From NCBI RefSeq assembly GCF_001623875.1, contig NZ_LWAE01000001.1, positions 124,001 to 188,000 on the forward strand: a stretch of 64,000 nucleotides of DNA. The letters run 5' to 3'. Made by a program: the position numbers and the translations under genes. The notes under the pieces are model-generated. The model was given only the letters and a program-made list of their open reading frames with translations. It made no database searches and was not told where the DNA came from. Below, piece after piece: positions 25,468 to 35,461 of this stretch. The stretch is from Clostridium magnum DSM 2767 (GTDB taxonomy: Bacteria > Bacillota > Clostridia > Clostridiales > Clostridiaceae). Position 1 is the first letter of the stretch. Each line of letters begins with the position of its first letter.

Positions 25468-25932
25468 ATGACCAGACTATCAGATGTTATAGAAGAATTC
25501 ATAAAAGATATGATCAAAAATAGCAGTGAAAATCAATTGCAAATCGTAAGAAATGAATTAGCTAATTATTTTAGTTGTGCGCCTTCTCAGATAAATTATG
25601 TATTAACAACAAGATTTACAATAGATAAAGGCTATTATATTGAAAGTAGAAGAGGGGGAGGCGGGTATATTATAATAAAGCAGTTTAAGTTGAAGCAAGA
25701 CGAATCTTTATTAGATGTAATAAATGAAAAAATAGGAGATAGCATAACTTATAATACAGGTGCTTATATAATAGAGGGCTTAGTGGACTCTGGCATAATT
25801 ACTAAAAGGGAGAGTGATATTTTAAAAGCAGCAATAAATGATAGGACGTTAAATGTATCTTTAGATAACAAAAATAAACTAAGAGCAGACATTTTAAAGT
25901 CAATTGTTACTGTAGTTTTAATTAAATCTTAA
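25468..25932 (+). CDS. ctsR: Transcriptional repressor CtsR
   Basis: Represses clp genes and its own operon; heat or arginine-kinase activity relieves repression in relatives. It is 154 residues long with an N-terminal winged helix (LANYFSCAPSQINYVLTTRF), the wing with the glycine-rich thermosensing loop RRGGGGYI (about residues 62-69), and a C-terminal dimerisation domain. ATG follows AGGAGAG. It is first of the ctsR-mcsA-mcsB-clpC operon and has a matching operator just upstream. Confidence 0.96.
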   Translation: MTRLSDVIEEFIKDMIKNSSENQLQIVRNELANYFSCAPSQINYVLTTRFTIDKGYYIESRRGGGGYIIIKQFKLKQDESLLDVINEKIGDSITYNTGAYIIEGLVDSGIITKRESDILKAAINDRTLNVSLDNKNKLRADILKSIVTVVLIKS

Positions 25933-26009
25933 CTCATTATATAGAAAAATATATACTACACAATAGAATATAAAAAGCAATGAATAAACTTAATTGTGGA
26001 GGTGATATT

Positions 26010-26519
26010 ATGCTATGTGAAGTATGTAAACAAAATGATGCGACTATTCATGTAACAAAAATTATAAATGGAGCAAAGTATGAGTTTAATGTATGCGAAA
26101 AGTGTGCTAAAGAAAAAGTAGATTTAAATTTTAGTGAAGAAGTCTTTCCTTCAACTTTTACTTTCCAAAATATATTAAGTGGCATAATGGATTATATAGG
26201 GAGTTCCAGTCAACCTCAAAAAATTTTGAAAACTTCGTGTAAAAGTTGCGGCATTACCTATAGTGAGTTTAGACAGAAGGGGTTAGTTGGATGCAGTCAA
26301 TGCTACGAAAGTTTTAAATCAACATTAGAGCCTGTAATCAAGAGAGTTCAGGGGAGTATCGAGCACATAGGAAAAATACCTAGAAAAGCAGGAAAAGATA
26401 TAATTGACAAAAAAAGGTTGTTAAAATTAAAGGAAGACCTCCAAAAAGCTGTAAGTTCTGAAGAGTATGAAAGAGCAGCAGAAATTAGAGATGCTATTAG
26501 AAAGCTTCAAAATCAGTAG
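26010..26519 (+). CDS. mcsA: McsA, zinc-binding activator of arginine kinase McsB
   Basis: Partner that activates McsB and modulates CtsR. It is 169 residues long from the ATG at 26010, placed 4 bases after GGAGGTGAT; an in-frame ATG at 25980 lies upstream of that site. Four CxxC pairs are seen (CEVC, CEKC, CKSC, CSQC), forming two zinc modules, followed by a C-terminal UVR-type helical hairpin (KEDLQKAVSSEEYERAAEIR). That UVR motif is also present in ClpC, encoded two genes on. Confidence 0.95.
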   Translation: MLCEVCKQNDATIHVTKIINGAKYEFNVCEKCAKEKVDLNFSEEVFPSTFTFQNILSGIMDYIGSSSQPQKILKTSCKSCGITYSEFRQKGLVGCSQCYESFKSTLEPVIKRVQGSIEHIGKIPRKAGKDIIDKKRLLKLKEDLQKAVSSEEYERAAEIRDAIRKLQNQ

Positions 26520-26539
26520 AGTTAGGAGGGAAAAAAGTT

Positions 26540-27574
26540 ATGGAAAACTGGATAACATCTAATGCGAAAAATGAGGATTTAGTATTGAGTAGTAGAATAA
26601 GATTAGCACGAAATTTAGATAAAACATCATTTCCTCATAAATTAGAAATTGATAAAAGAAAAGAATTAATAAAACTTGTTGAAAATGCTTTTTATACATT
26701 TTCACAAAAGGATGATGAATTTAAAACTATTTATTTATGGGAAAAAGAAAATATTTTCAATGAAACTTTTTTAGAGAGACACTTAATAAGTAAAAAGCTT
26801 TTAGATAATGAAAGTTCAGCTGCATTTATTGTAGATAAAAATGAAACTGTTAGTATTATGATAAATGAAGAGGATCATATAAGAATTCAGAGTATTACAG
26901 CAGGTTTTAATTTAGATGAGGCATTGGATTTAAGTAATAAAATTGATAATCTTTTAGAAGAAAAGTTAGATTATGCTTTTGATGAAAGGTTAGGATATTT
27001 AACAGCCTGTCCAACTAATATTGGAACAGGGCTTAGAGCATCTGTCATGATTCATCTTCCGGCTATTGGATTAAGCAATAAAATGAATGGGGTAGTCAAT
27101 GCAATTACGCAGGTTGGTATGACTGTCAGGGGATTGTTTGGAGAGGGATCAAAAACAATAGGTAACATATATCAAATATCAAATCAAATAACATTAGGAC
27201 TTAGTGAAGAAGAAATTTTAACTAATTTAAAAGTAGTTGTAAATCAAATTATACATGAAGAAAATTTATTAAAAGAAGATATTATTAAAAGATATAAATA
27301 TGAAATTGAAGATAGAATTTATAGAGCATTAGGAATACTAAAGGCAGCTATACTTTTAAGCTCAGATGAATGTCTAAAACTTTTATCTGATGTAAGAATG
27401 GGAGTGGAAATGGGAATAATTAAAGATGTGGATAAGGTTGTGTTAAATAAACTTCTTGTAGAAACTCAAAATGCAACAATACAGCAAGCAGTGAATAAAG
27501 AGCTGTCTAATAAGGAAAAAGAATTTAATAGAGCAAAATTAGTTAGAGAAAGAATAACTGAGAAAGTATCATAA
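26540..27574 (+). CDS. mcsB: Protein-arginine kinase McsB
   Basis: Phosphorylates arginines on misfolded proteins and CtsR, marking them for ClpC-ClpP. It is 344 residues long and related to phosphagen kinases. Visible: SSRIRLARNL at the N-terminus, ERHLIS, the active-site segment LTACPTNIGTGLRASVMIHLP (split here as LTACPTNIGTG and LRASVMIHLP), and EDRIYRALGIL near the C-terminus, in the region of the phospho-arginine allosteric site. It starts 20 bases after mcsA behind GGAGGG and precedes clpC by 23 bases. Confidence 0.95.
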   Translation: MENWITSNAKNEDLVLSSRIRLARNLDKTSFPHKLEIDKRKELIKLVENAFYTFSQKDDEFKTIYLWEKENIFNETFLERHLISKKLLDNESSAAFIVDKNETVSIMINEEDHIRIQSITAGFNLDEALDLSNKIDNLLEEKLDYAFDERLGYLTACPTNIGTGLRASVMIHLPAIGLSNKMNGVVNAITQVGMTVRGLFGEGSKTIGNIYQISNQITLGLSEEEILTNLKVVVNQIIHEENLLKEDIIKRYKYEIEDRIYRALGILKAAILLSSDECLKLLSDVRMGVEMGIIKDVDKVVLNKLLVETQNATIQQAVNKELSNKEKEFNRAKLVRERITEKVS

Positions 27575-27597
27575 TAAATAAGGAGTGTGAATAGAAT

Positions 27598-30039
27598 ATG
27601 ATGTTTGGAAGATTTACAGAGAGAGCACAAAAAGTTCTTTTTTATGCTCAAGAAGAAGCTCAATCACTACAACACGGATATGTAGGAACTGAGCATATAT
27701 TATTAGGTATTTTAAGAGAAGAAGGTATAGCTAAGAACCTTTTAAATGATATGGGCATTACAGTAGAGAATGTAAGAAACCTAGTAGAAGAGTATGAAGG
27801 TAAGGGAGAGATGGAATTATATAAAAAAGAAATTCCACTTACACCAAGAACAAAAAGGCTTCTAGAATTGAGTTTATTTGAAGCAAGAAATTTAAATCAT
27901 AACTATATAAGTCCTGAGCATATACTATTGGCTCTTATAAGAGAAGCTGAAGGTGTTGCATTTACTATACTAAATAATCTAGGTGCTGATTTTAATAAGC
28001 TTAGGAAAGATTTAGTAGATGCACTGTCTGGTGAACAACCTGCAAATACAGGTAACTCCAATAAAAATAGTGGAGAACCTACTCCTACTTTAGATCAGTT
28101 TGGAAGAGATTTAACGGTAATGGCTAAGGAAGGTAACCTAGATCCAGTAATAGGAAGGGAAAAGGAAACTCAAAGAGTTCTTGAGATACTATGTAGGAGA
28201 ACAAAAAATAATCCATGTCTAATAGGTGATCCTGGCGTTGGTAAAACTGCTATAGCTGAGGGGCTTGCACAAAAGATAGTATCTGCGAATATTCCAGAAA
28301 TACTTAAAGATAAAAGAGTTGTAACTTTAGATTTATCTTCAATGATAGCTGGAGCTAAGTATAGAGGAGAGTTTGAGGATAGGCTAAAGAAAGTTATGGA
28401 AGAAATAAAAAAATCGAGAAATGTTATATTATTTATAGATGAAATCCATACTCTTATAGGTGCAGGTGCAGCTGAAGGTGCTATTGATGCATCTAATATA
28501 CTAAAGCCTGCTTTAGCTAGAGGAGAGATTCAATGCATAGGAGCTACTACTATTGATGAGTATAGAAAGTATATTGAAAAAGATGCTGCATTAGAGAGAA
28601 GATTTCAACCTATTATGGTAGGAGAGCCAACAAAAGATGAGGCAGTGCTTATACTAAAGGGCTTAAGAGATAAATATGAAGCACATCATAGAGTGAAAAT
28701 TACAGACGATGCAATAGATGCAGCAGTAAACTTATCAGATAGGTATATAACTGATAGATACTTACCAGATAAGGCAATAGATTTAATAGATGAAGCAGCT
28801 GCAAAAGTTAGAATTGAAAATTTAACGGCTCCACCAGATTTAAAAGAATTAGAAATTGAACTTGAAAAGATTACAAAAGAAAAAGAAGATTCTATAAGAG
28901 TTCAAGACTTTGAAAAGGCTGCCAGATTAAGAGATAGAGAAAAAGAAATAAAAGATAAGTTGGAAGGGGCAAAAACTAATTGGAAAACCCAAAAAGATGT
29001 TTCAACTCTTACTGTTGCAGAACCGCAAATAGCAGCAGCAGTATCAAAATGGACCAATATTCCTGTGGAAAAGTTAACTGAGAAAGAGTCTGAAAGGTTA
29101 CTGAAACTGGAAGAGATTCTTCATAATAGAGTTATAGGACAGGATGAGGCTGTAAGATCTATAGCAAGAGCTGTAAGAAGAGCTAGAGTTGGCCTTAAAG
29201 ATCCTAAGAGACCTATAGGATCCTTTATATTCCTAGGACCTACAGGGGTTGGAAAAACAGAGCTTTCAAAAGCATTAGCTGAAGCTATGTTTGGTGATGA
29301 AAATAATATAATAAGAATTGATATGTCTGAATATATGGAAAAGCATACAGTATCAAGACTTATAGGAGCACCTCCAGGATATGTAGGTTTTGATGAAGGC
29401 GGTCAATTAACTGAGAAGGTTAGAAGAAATCCTTATTCAGTCGTATTATTTGATGAAATAGAAAAAGCCCATCCGGAAGTGTTTAACATTTTATTGCAAA
29501 TACTTGAAGATGGAAGACTTACTGATGGAAAAGGAAAGACTATAAACTTTAAGAATACAATTATAATAATGACTTCAAATGTGGGAGCTTCAACTATTAG
29601 AAAACAAAAGTCCATGGGATTTGCTGCCCTAAGCGATCAGGATGAAAAGAAGAATGAATACGAAAAAATGAGGGGAAATGTAATGGAAGAGCTTAGACGA
29701 TCATTTAGACCAGAGTTCTTAAATAGAATTGATGACATTGTAGTATTTCATCAGTTAGAAGAAGAAGATTTAAAACAAATAGTAAAATTAATGCTAAACA
29801 CAGTAGCTGAAAGATTAAAGGAACAGAATATAGAAATTGAATTTACAGATGAAGCTCAAGAAGTTCTTACTAAAAAGGGGTTTGATTTAACTTATGGTGC
29901 AAGACCACTTAGAAGAGCTATAACAAAGACAGTAGAAGATAAACTTTCTGAAGAAATGCTGAGAGGCAACGTACAGAAGGGTGATAAGGTAAAGGTCAGT
30001 GTAGAAGATAGTGAGTTGATTTTCAATAAGATAGTTTAG
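27598..30039 (+). CDS. clpC: ATP-dependent unfoldase ClpC
   Basis: Hsp100 unfoldase that feeds substrates, including arginine-phosphorylated proteins, to ClpP. It is 813 residues long. It has the N domain with two Clp repeats (about 1-145), AAA+ D1 with Walker A GDPGVGKT, and a middle UVR-like coiled coil ([19 protein letters not shown]). D2 has [10 protein letters not shown] and the ClpP-contact loop containing MGF. Two ATG codons are adjacent; the first fits the AAGGAG spacing better. A strong terminator closes the operon. Confidence 0.97.
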   Translation: MMFGRFTERAQKVLFYAQEEAQSLQHGYVGTEHILLGILREEGIAKNLLNDMGITVENVRNLVEEYEGKGEMELYKKEIPLTPRTKRLLELSLFEARNLNHNYISPEHILLALIREAEGVAFTILNNLGADFNKLRKDLVDALSGEQPANTGNSNKNSGEPTPTLDQFGRDLTVMAKEGNLDPVIGREKETQRVLEILCRRTKNNPCLIGDPGVGKTAIAEGLAQKIVSANIPEILKDKRVVTLDLSSMIAGAKYRGEFEDRLKKVMEEIKKSRNVILFIDEIHTLIGAGAAEGAIDASNILKPALARGEIQCIGATTIDEYRKYIEKDAALERRFQPIMVGEPTKDEAVLILKGLRDKYEAHHRVKITDDAIDAAVNLSDRYITDRYLPDKAIDLIDEAAAKVRIENLTAPPDLKELEIELEKITKEKEDSIRVQDFEKAARLRDREKEIKDKLEGAKTNWKTQKDVSTLTVAEPQIAAAVSKWTNIPVEKLTEKESERLLKLEEILHNRVIGQDEAVRSIARAVRRARVGLKDPKRPIGSFIFLGPTGVGKTELSKALAEAMFGDENNIIRIDMSEYMEKHTVSRLIGAPPGYVGFDEGGQLTEKVRRNPYSVVLFDEIEKAHPEVFNILLQILEDGRLTDGKGKTINFKNTIIIMTSNVGASTIRKQKSMGFAALSDQDEKKNEYEKMRGNVMEELRRSFRPEFLNRIDDIVVFHQLEEEDLKQIVKLMLNTVAERLKEQNIEIEFTDEAQEVLTKKGFDLTYGARPLRRAITKTVEDKLSEEMLRGNVQKGDKVKVSVEDSELIFNKIV

Positions 30040-30045
30040 TTTTAT

Positions 30046-30095
30046 AAAAGACAATGTATAAATGCTTGATATTTATACGCTGTCTTTTAATTTTT
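30046..30095 (+). terminator. Terminator after clpC
   Basis: AAAAGACA and TGTCTTTT enclose GTATAAAT/ATTTATAC, forming a long stem followed by AATTTTT. Confidence 0.85.
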
Positions 30096-30172
30096 AAAAG
30101 TTTTGATTATTATTAACAAAATACAGGAATAATACTGTATAATTATATTCTGTATAGAAGGAGGTGGTTTTA

Positions 30173-31528
30173 ATGGCCAAAAGCAAAACTACTTTTGTAT
30201 GTCAAGAGTGTGGGTATGAGTCATTAAAATGGATTGGCAAATGCCCTAATTGCAATGTTTGGAATAGTATGGTTGAGGAAATTAAAAAAGTAAGCGTTTC
30301 CTCAGGAATATCTTCTACATCAAACAGCTTACCTAAAAGTATATTAAATATAAAGTCTAGTGAATATGATAGATTTGATACTGGAATATCAGAATTAAAT
30401 AGAGTTCTAGGCAGTGGTATCGTTAAAGGATCTCTTACATTAATATCAGGTGCTCCAGGTATAGGTAAATCAACATTGCTTTTGCAAACAGCTAATAATA
30501 TTGCAAAAAAATATGGTAAGGTTTTATATATTTCTGGTGAGGAGTCAGAAGAGCAAATAAAAATGAGAGGAGATAGATTAGAGGCAATATCTCAAGAATT
30601 ATATATAGTTTCAGAGACAAATCTAGAGAAAATAGAAGAACATATAGAGAATATTAAACCAGTATTTGTTATAATTGATTCTATACAGACATTATATAAA
30701 CAATCTATTACTTCAGCGCCAGGAAGTGTCTCTCAAGTTCGTGAGAGTTCTAACGATATTATGCGTATAGGTAAAACTAAGAATATATCCTTCTTTATAG
30801 TGGCGCACATTACCAAACAAGGTGAACTTGCAGGACCTAGAGTTCTTGAACATATGGTAGATACTGTACTGTCTTTCGAAGGAGAGAGAACAGAAGATTT
30901 TAGAATTCTTAGAACTATGAAAAATCGTTTTGGTACCACAAGTGAAATTGGGGTTTTTGAAATGAAGGAGAATGGTCTAGAGGAAATATCTAATCCATCC
31001 GCGGTGTTTCTTGAAGAAACAGGTTTTCAAAAAGAAGGATCAGTAGTTATAGGTATAATGGAAGGAACTAGACCTATTTTAGTTGAAATACAAGCATTAG
31101 TTAGCGAAACTAAGGCTGTTATGCCTAGAAGGACAGTAGTTGGTGTGGATAGTTCAAGACTAAATCTCATTTTAGCTGTCTTAGAAAAAAAGTTAAAGGT
31201 ACCTTTTTATAATTGTGATGTTTATGTAAATGTGGTAGGTGGACTTGATGTAGATGGAACCTTTGGAGACCTGGGGCTTGCACTCTCGCTTATATCCAGT
31301 ATTAAGTCTAAGGAAATAGGCCTAGAAAATCTGCTAGTAGTTGGAGAGTTAGGTCTTACAGGTGAGGTTAGACCCATATCATTTTGTGATAGGCTCGTAA
31401 ATGAAGCTGAGAAAATGGGATTTAAAAATGTAATTATACCATTCAGAAATAAGGAAAAAATAAAAAGTAAGGGAATAAATATTATTGGAGTATCTTCCCT
31501 TAAAGAAGCGGTGAACAAAGTTTTTTAA
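30173..31528 (+). CDS. radA: DNA repair protein RadA
   Basis: RecA-related helicase that processes recombination intermediates. It is 451 residues long from the ATG at 30173, 5 bases after AAGGAGGTGG; the GTG at 30164 is part of that ribosome site. Seen in order: zinc finger CQECGYES..CPNCNVWN (residues 9-30), Walker A GAPGIGKSTL, the RadA motif KNRFG, and a C-terminal Lon-protease-like domain (GGLDVDGTFGDLGLALSLIS). disA starts 15 bases downstream, a pairing common in Firmicutes. Confidence 0.97.
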   Translation: MAKSKTTFVCQECGYESLKWIGKCPNCNVWNSMVEEIKKVSVSSGISSTSNSLPKSILNIKSSEYDRFDTGISELNRVLGSGIVKGSLTLISGAPGIGKSTLLLQTANNIAKKYGKVLYISGEESEEQIKMRGDRLEAISQELYIVSETNLEKIEEHIENIKPVFVIIDSIQTLYKQSITSAPGSVSQVRESSNDIMRIGKTKNISFFIVAHITKQGELAGPRVLEHMVDTVLSFEGERTEDFRILRTMKNRFGTTSEIGVFEMKENGLEEISNPSAVFLEETGFQKEGSVVIGIMEGTRPILVEIQALVSETKAVMPRRTVVGVDSSRLNLILAVLEKKLKVPFYNCDVYVNVVGGLDVDGTFGDLGLALSLISSIKSKEIGLENLLVVGELGLTGEVRPISFCDRLVNEAEKMGFKNVIIPFRNKEKIKSKGINIIGVSSLKEAVNKVF

Positions 31529-31543
31529 TATAGGGTGATTGTA

Positions 31544-32617
31544 TTGAGATTTGAAAAAGATAAAGAACTTATGAATGTACTTAAATTACTTGCTCCTGGT
31601 ACCCAATTAAGAGAGGGATTAGAAAATATACTAAGAGCAAAAACTGGTGGATTACTGATATTTGGCGACAATGAACAGATACTAAAAATAGTTGATGGAG
31701 GATTTGCTATAAATTCAGAATACAGTCCTTCTTATGTATATGAGCTTGCTAAAATGGATGGCTCTATAGTGCTAAGTAGTGATCTGAAAAAAATTATATA
31801 TGCAAATGCTCAGCTTATTCCAGATGCTAGCATACCTACTTTTGAGACTGGAACAAGACATAGAACTGCAGATAGGGTAGCTAAGCAAACAGGAGCAATA
31901 GTTGTTGCTATTTCTCAAAGACGACACATAATAACCATATATAAGGGAAATATCAAATATGTATTAAGAGATAGTAGTATAATACTTGGAAGAGCAAATC
32001 AAGCTCTGCAAACTTTAGAAAAATATGTGGCTGTTTTGGATAGAGTAGTAAGTAATCTAAACATACTAGAGTTTCAGGATTTAGTAACATTATTTGATGT
32101 TATAACTGCTATTCAAAGAACTGAGATGGTTATGAGAATTGTATCTGAAATTGAAAGATACATATGTGAGTTGGGAAACGAAGGAAGACTTATATCGATG
32201 CAGCTTAATGAATTGGTAAAGAGCGTTGAGCAAGATGGTATATTGTTAATACGAGATTATTGTCAAAACAGTATGGACTATAATGATATATATAAACAAA
32301 TTCAAACTATGGCTTCTGAGGAACTATTAAATTTAGATTTTATTTCTAAAGCTTTAGGATATGTTGGAGTGCCATTGGTGGATACATTAATATCACCGAG
32401 AGGGTATAGAATGCTAAGTAAGATACCTAGAATACCAACGAATGTAATTGAGAATTTAGTTAGAAACTTTAAAGAGCTAAAAGGTGTAACAGAAGCTTCC
32501 TATGAGCAATTGGATAAAGTGGAAGGCATAGGGGAAGCTAGAGCTAGAGCTATAAAGAATGGACTTAGAAGACTTAGAGAGCAAATAATGATAGATAATA
32601 ATTTTAGCACAAAATAA
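31544..32617 (+). CDS. disA: DNA-integrity scanning diadenylate cyclase DisA
   Basis: Makes c-di-AMP from two ATP and scans DNA for branched structures. It is 357 residues long from a TTG start ([13 protein letters not shown]), which suits AGGGTGA six bases upstream and matches the usual DisA N-terminus; a GTG at 31535 would overlap that site. The DAC domain (about 1-145) has [18 protein letters not shown] and ISQRR. A helical linker follows, then a C-terminal helix-hairpin-helix DNA-binding part ([16 protein letters not shown]). Its stop codon lies inside a perfect 40-base palindrome. Confidence 0.95.
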   Translation: MRFEKDKELMNVLKLLAPGTQLREGLENILRAKTGGLLIFGDNEQILKIVDGGFAINSEYSPSYVYELAKMDGSIVLSSDLKKIIYANAQLIPDASIPTFETGTRHRTADRVAKQTGAIVVAISQRRHIITIYKGNIKYVLRDSSIILGRANQALQTLEKYVAVLDRVVSNLNILEFQDLVTLFDVITAIQRTEMVMRIVSEIERYICELGNEGRLISMQLNELVKSVEQDGILLIRDYCQNSMDYNDIYKQIQTMASEELLNLDFISKALGYVGVPLVDTLISPRGYRMLSKIPRIPTNVIENLVRNFKELKGVTEASYEQLDKVEGIGEARARAIKNGLRRLREQIMIDNNFSTK

Positions 32618-32640
32618 TATATATTATTTTGTGCTAAAAT
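32601..32640. terminator. Perfect palindrome, bidirectional terminator between convergent genes
   Basis: ATTTTAGCACAAAATAATAT is followed directly by its exact reverse complement. Each arm ends in an A/T run, so it can terminate disA (+) and separates it from the convergent gene (-). It includes the last codons and stop of disA and ends one base before the stop of the minus-strand gene. Confidence 0.85.
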
Positions 32641-32641
32641 A

Positions 32642-33046
32642 TTATCTAAAAGAATATTTACCTAAGGTATTAATTTTATCGTATTCTTTAAGAAACACAT
32701 CATATAGGTTTAAATCTAAAATATTGCAGAGAGAAGTTAAGTAAAAGAGATTATTCCCCATTTCCCGTTCGATTACTTCTCTACAGTTATCGCAAAGTTT
32801 TCCATTAATGTGAGTATTAAAACAACTTTTTAAGGATTCTATATTTATGTTATCATCGTCTTCTGGTAGGTTCTGCTTTTTTCCACTGACTTGGATGCAT
32901 CCGCAATTTGTAATTGATTTTGCAATAGCTCTATTTATTCTTCCATTAGATTCTTGAAACTTGCTCATTAGATCCAAAATACTTTTATGTCTTAATAGGG
33001 ATTCATCTACTGCATTCTGAAAATCATCAAAAATTACATCTTTCAT
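32642..33046 (-). CDS. Small Cys-containing protein, possibly MazG-like fold
   Basis: A 134-residue protein and the only clear minus-strand gene here. The ATG at 33046 lies 9 bases after AAGGAG and is driven by a consensus promoter (33121-33092). The N-terminal half is helical. The middle holds CGC and an acidic EDDDN stretch. CDNC follows, then EREMGNNLFYLTSLCNILDL. That last segment resembles the second helical motif of all-alpha MazG-type pyrophosphatases but lacks their usual Asp, so enzymatic activity is doubtful. Such genes often lie beside disA in clostridia as I recall; function unknown. Confidence 0.75.
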   Translation of the reverse strand: MKDVIFDDFQNAVDESLLRHKSILDLMSKFQESNGRINRAIAKSITNCGCIQVSGKKQNLPEDDDNINIESLKSCFNTHINGKLCDNCREVIEREMGNNLFYLTSLCNILDLNLYDVFLKEYDKINTLGKYSFR

Positions 33047-33091
33047 CGAGTTCAACTCCTTATATAGATTTATGTAAGCATCTACAAGTTA

Positions 33092-33121
33092 ATTATATCC
33101 TTTTTTAGATAATTTTGTCAA
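33092..33121 (-). promoter_or_regulatory. Consensus promoter of the minus-strand gene
   Basis: On the minus strand TTGACA (33121-33116), an 18-base spacer, TATAAT (33097-33092). Confidence 0.8.
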
Positions 33122-33338
33122 TAAACTATAATGAGAATTTTAATCTTCTCTTATATAATAAATGAATAATAACATTATGAATAGGGGGATTAATATGTAA
33201 AATAATGGACAGAATTTAAGGTGAACAATTTATTAAATAAGTGAAGTCTTATTGAAAAAAACAATTTATTAATATATTATATATTAATAGGATTTAAAAT
33301 TGTAAAAAATGTTAATAATTAAAATGGAGGTGAAATTA

Positions 33339-34442
33339 TTGTTCAAAAAGATATTAAGAGGACTTTTTACTGGGATAGGACTAATACTAGGTTATTTAAT
33401 TGGGGATGAAGTAACCCATACTAGGTATTTTATGGATTCAGGGTATTTTGCCAATAGTCCTATAAAAACAGTATTATTTTTAATTTTATCAACTATATTT
33501 TTCGGAATCATATTATTTTTAATATCTCCTTGGATTAATTCTAGTATAACTAAGATTATGGATTATATTGAAAAAAGTATGCAAAAGCTGCCAGCTACAG
33601 AAATACTACTTGGTACTTCAGGAGCTATCGTAGGTCTTGTAATAGCAGCATTGTTTGTAAATTTATTAGCTAGCATTCCTGTAATAGGAGCCATTTTAGC
33701 TGTAATGATAGAATTAGTAATGGCTGCATTAGGTGCCAATATAGCTATAAGAAAAAGAGAAGAGTTATTGGCTTTATTTTCGAATATAAGTATTAAAAGA
33801 ACATCATCAAATAAAGAAAAGAAGGGCAAGGGTGACTATAAAGGATACTCTAAGGTGCTAGATACTTCAGTGATAATAGATGGTAGAATATTTGATATAT
33901 GTCAGACTGGTTTTATAGAAGGAACTTTAGTAATACCTAACTTTGTATTAGAAGAACTAAGACACATAGCAGATTCCTCAGATGGGTTAAAAAGAAACAG
34001 AGGAAGAAGAGGGCTAGATATACTAAATAAAATTCAAAAAGAACTAAATATAGAGGTTCAGATATATGAAAAAGATTTTCCAGATATCGCAGAGGTTGAC
34101 AGTAAGCTTCTAAAACTTGCTCAAGTGCTTAATGGTAAAGTTATAACTAATGACTATAATTTAAATAAGGTTGCGGAATTTCAGGGAGTGCCTGTTTTAA
34201 ATATAAATGAACTAGCAAATGCCGTGAAACCAGTAGTTTTACCAGGTGAAGAAATGCGAATACAAATAATTAAAGATGGAAAAGAGTCAGGTCAGGGTGT
34301 TGCGTATCTAGATGATGGTACTATGATAGTTGTAGAGGGAGGAAGAAAGCACATAGGAGAGATTAAGGATGTAGTGGTCACATCTGTCCTTCAAACAGCG
34401 GCGGGAAGAATGATTTTTGCAAAACAGAAAGAGGAAGTTTAA
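33339..34442 (+). CDS. yacL: PIN/TRAM-domain membrane protein, YacL family
   Basis: Integral membrane protein with a predicted RNase (PIN) domain; the substrate is not established. It is 367 residues from a TTG at 33339, five bases after GGAGGTGA; an in-frame ATG at 33309 lies before that site. Four hydrophobic segments fill about residues 1-135. The PIN domain (about 165-285) shows [24 protein letters not shown] and [10 protein letters not shown] with its acidic residues. A C-terminal TRAM domain ([18 protein letters not shown]) follows. ispD starts two bases after the stop. Confidence 0.93.
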   Translation: MFKKILRGLFTGIGLILGYLIGDEVTHTRYFMDSGYFANSPIKTVLFLILSTIFFGIILFLISPWINSSITKIMDYIEKSMQKLPATEILLGTSGAIVGLVIAALFVNLLASIPVIGAILAVMIELVMAALGANIAIRKREELLALFSNISIKRTSSNKEKKGKGDYKGYSKVLDTSVIIDGRIFDICQTGFIEGTLVIPNFVLEELRHIADSSDGLKRNRGRRGLDILNKIQKELNIEVQIYEKDFPDIAEVDSKLLKLAQVLNGKVITNDYNLNKVAEFQGVPVLNINELANAVKPVVLPGEEMRIQIIKDGKESGQGVAYLDDGTMIVVEGGRKHIGEIKDVVVTSVLQTAAGRMIFAKQKEEV

Positions 34443-34443
34443 T

Positions 34444-35130
34444 ATGGGTAAGAATTATGCAGTTGTTGTGGCGGCTGGAAGAGGTAAAAGAATGGGGGCT
34501 AACATTAACAAACAATTTCTTAGTATAAATAATAAACCACTTCTTTATTATTCGCTAAATACATTCTCTAATAGTAAACTAATAAATGGAATTATCATAG
34601 TATGCGCAGATAGTGAAATAGACTATTGTAAAAAAGAAATAGTAGAGAAGTATAAGATTGAGAAGGTTCTAGAGGTTGTAGCAGGTGGAAAAGAAAGACA
34701 AGACTCAGTATACAACGGCCTAAAGGCTATTGAAGACTGCGAGATTGTTTTAATTCACGATGGAGCTAGACCATTCGTTACTAAGGATATTATTGAAAGT
34801 GGCATAAAATATGCTAAACTTTACGGGGCATGTACTTGCGGAGTAGTTCCAAAAGATACAATAAAGATTAAAGATGAAAAAGGATTTTCAGCTGAAACGC
34901 CAGATAGAAATAAGCTTTTTTTAGTTCAAACGCCTCAATGCTTTAAGTATAATTTAATTGCCGATTGTCATCAAAAGTTATCAGAGAATTCTATTAATGT
35001 TACTGATGATACTACAGTAGTTGAATATTATGGACATAGGGTTTACTTGTATGAGGGAAGCTACAAGAATATAAAGGTTACAACACCAGAGGATTTATAT
35101 ATAGCCGAAAAAATAGTTGAACAAATATGA
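34444..35130 (+). CDS. ispD: 2-C-methyl-D-erythritol 4-phosphate cytidylyltransferase
   Basis: Third enzyme of the MEP isoprenoid pathway; transfers CMP to methylerythritol phosphate. It is 228 residues from the ATG at 34444, which has AGAGGAAG upstream, inside the end of yacL. Visible: the nucleotide-binding loop [11 protein letters not shown] and [38 protein letters not shown], and VQTPQCFKY. There is no fused IspF domain. The downstream neighbour is cysS rather than ispF. Confidence 0.95.
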   Translation: MGKNYAVVVAAGRGKRMGANINKQFLSINNKPLLYYSLNTFSNSKLINGIIIVCADSEIDYCKKEIVEKYKIEKVLEVVAGGKERQDSVYNGLKAIEDCEIVLIHDGARPFVTKDIIESGIKYAKLYGACTCGVVPKDTIKIKDEKGFSAETPDRNKLFLVQTPQCFKYNLIADCHQKLSENSINVTDDTTVVEYYGHRVYLYEGSYKNIKVTTPEDLYIAEKIVEQI

Positions 35131-35142
35131 TGTTTTTTTATA

Positions 35143-35178
35143 AAGTCTCTTGCTGCTTATTCAGTAAGAGACTTTAAT
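35143..35178 (+). terminator. Terminator-like hairpin after ispD
   Basis: AAAGTCTCTT and AAGAGACTTT pair with further GCTG/CAGT pairing inside; only a weak AATAATTT follows. Confidence 0.6.
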
Positions 35179-35461
35179 AATTTACAATGACTAGTTAATT
35201 TAATATGATTATAAGTTAGAGATAAGTAAGTTACAATCTGGGTAAAACTATAGTATATTTAAAGAGTAGATGGGTCAAATGGGTGTATATAAAAATACAG
35301 TATAAAAATATTAATAAGGGTTAAATAAGTTATTATAATATGTTAAAATATTTAAGTATATTAAAGTGAAATTATGAAGTAGATTATACTATTTTGTTGT
35401 TTAAAGGATAATATTAATATAGAGGATAATGTAAATGTAGAATTAGGAGGTAGAGATTAAT
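35179..35461. other. AT-rich intergenic region before cysS
   Basis: About 280 bases with no frame, tRNA or T-box motif. TATAAT-like sequences occur but none has a convincing -35. AGGAGGTAG near its end is the cysS ribosome site. Confidence 0.6.

Noticed and set aside
35179-35461. T-box before cysS
   Set aside because: No GGGTGG-ACCGCG-type T-box sequence and no terminator directly before the gene.
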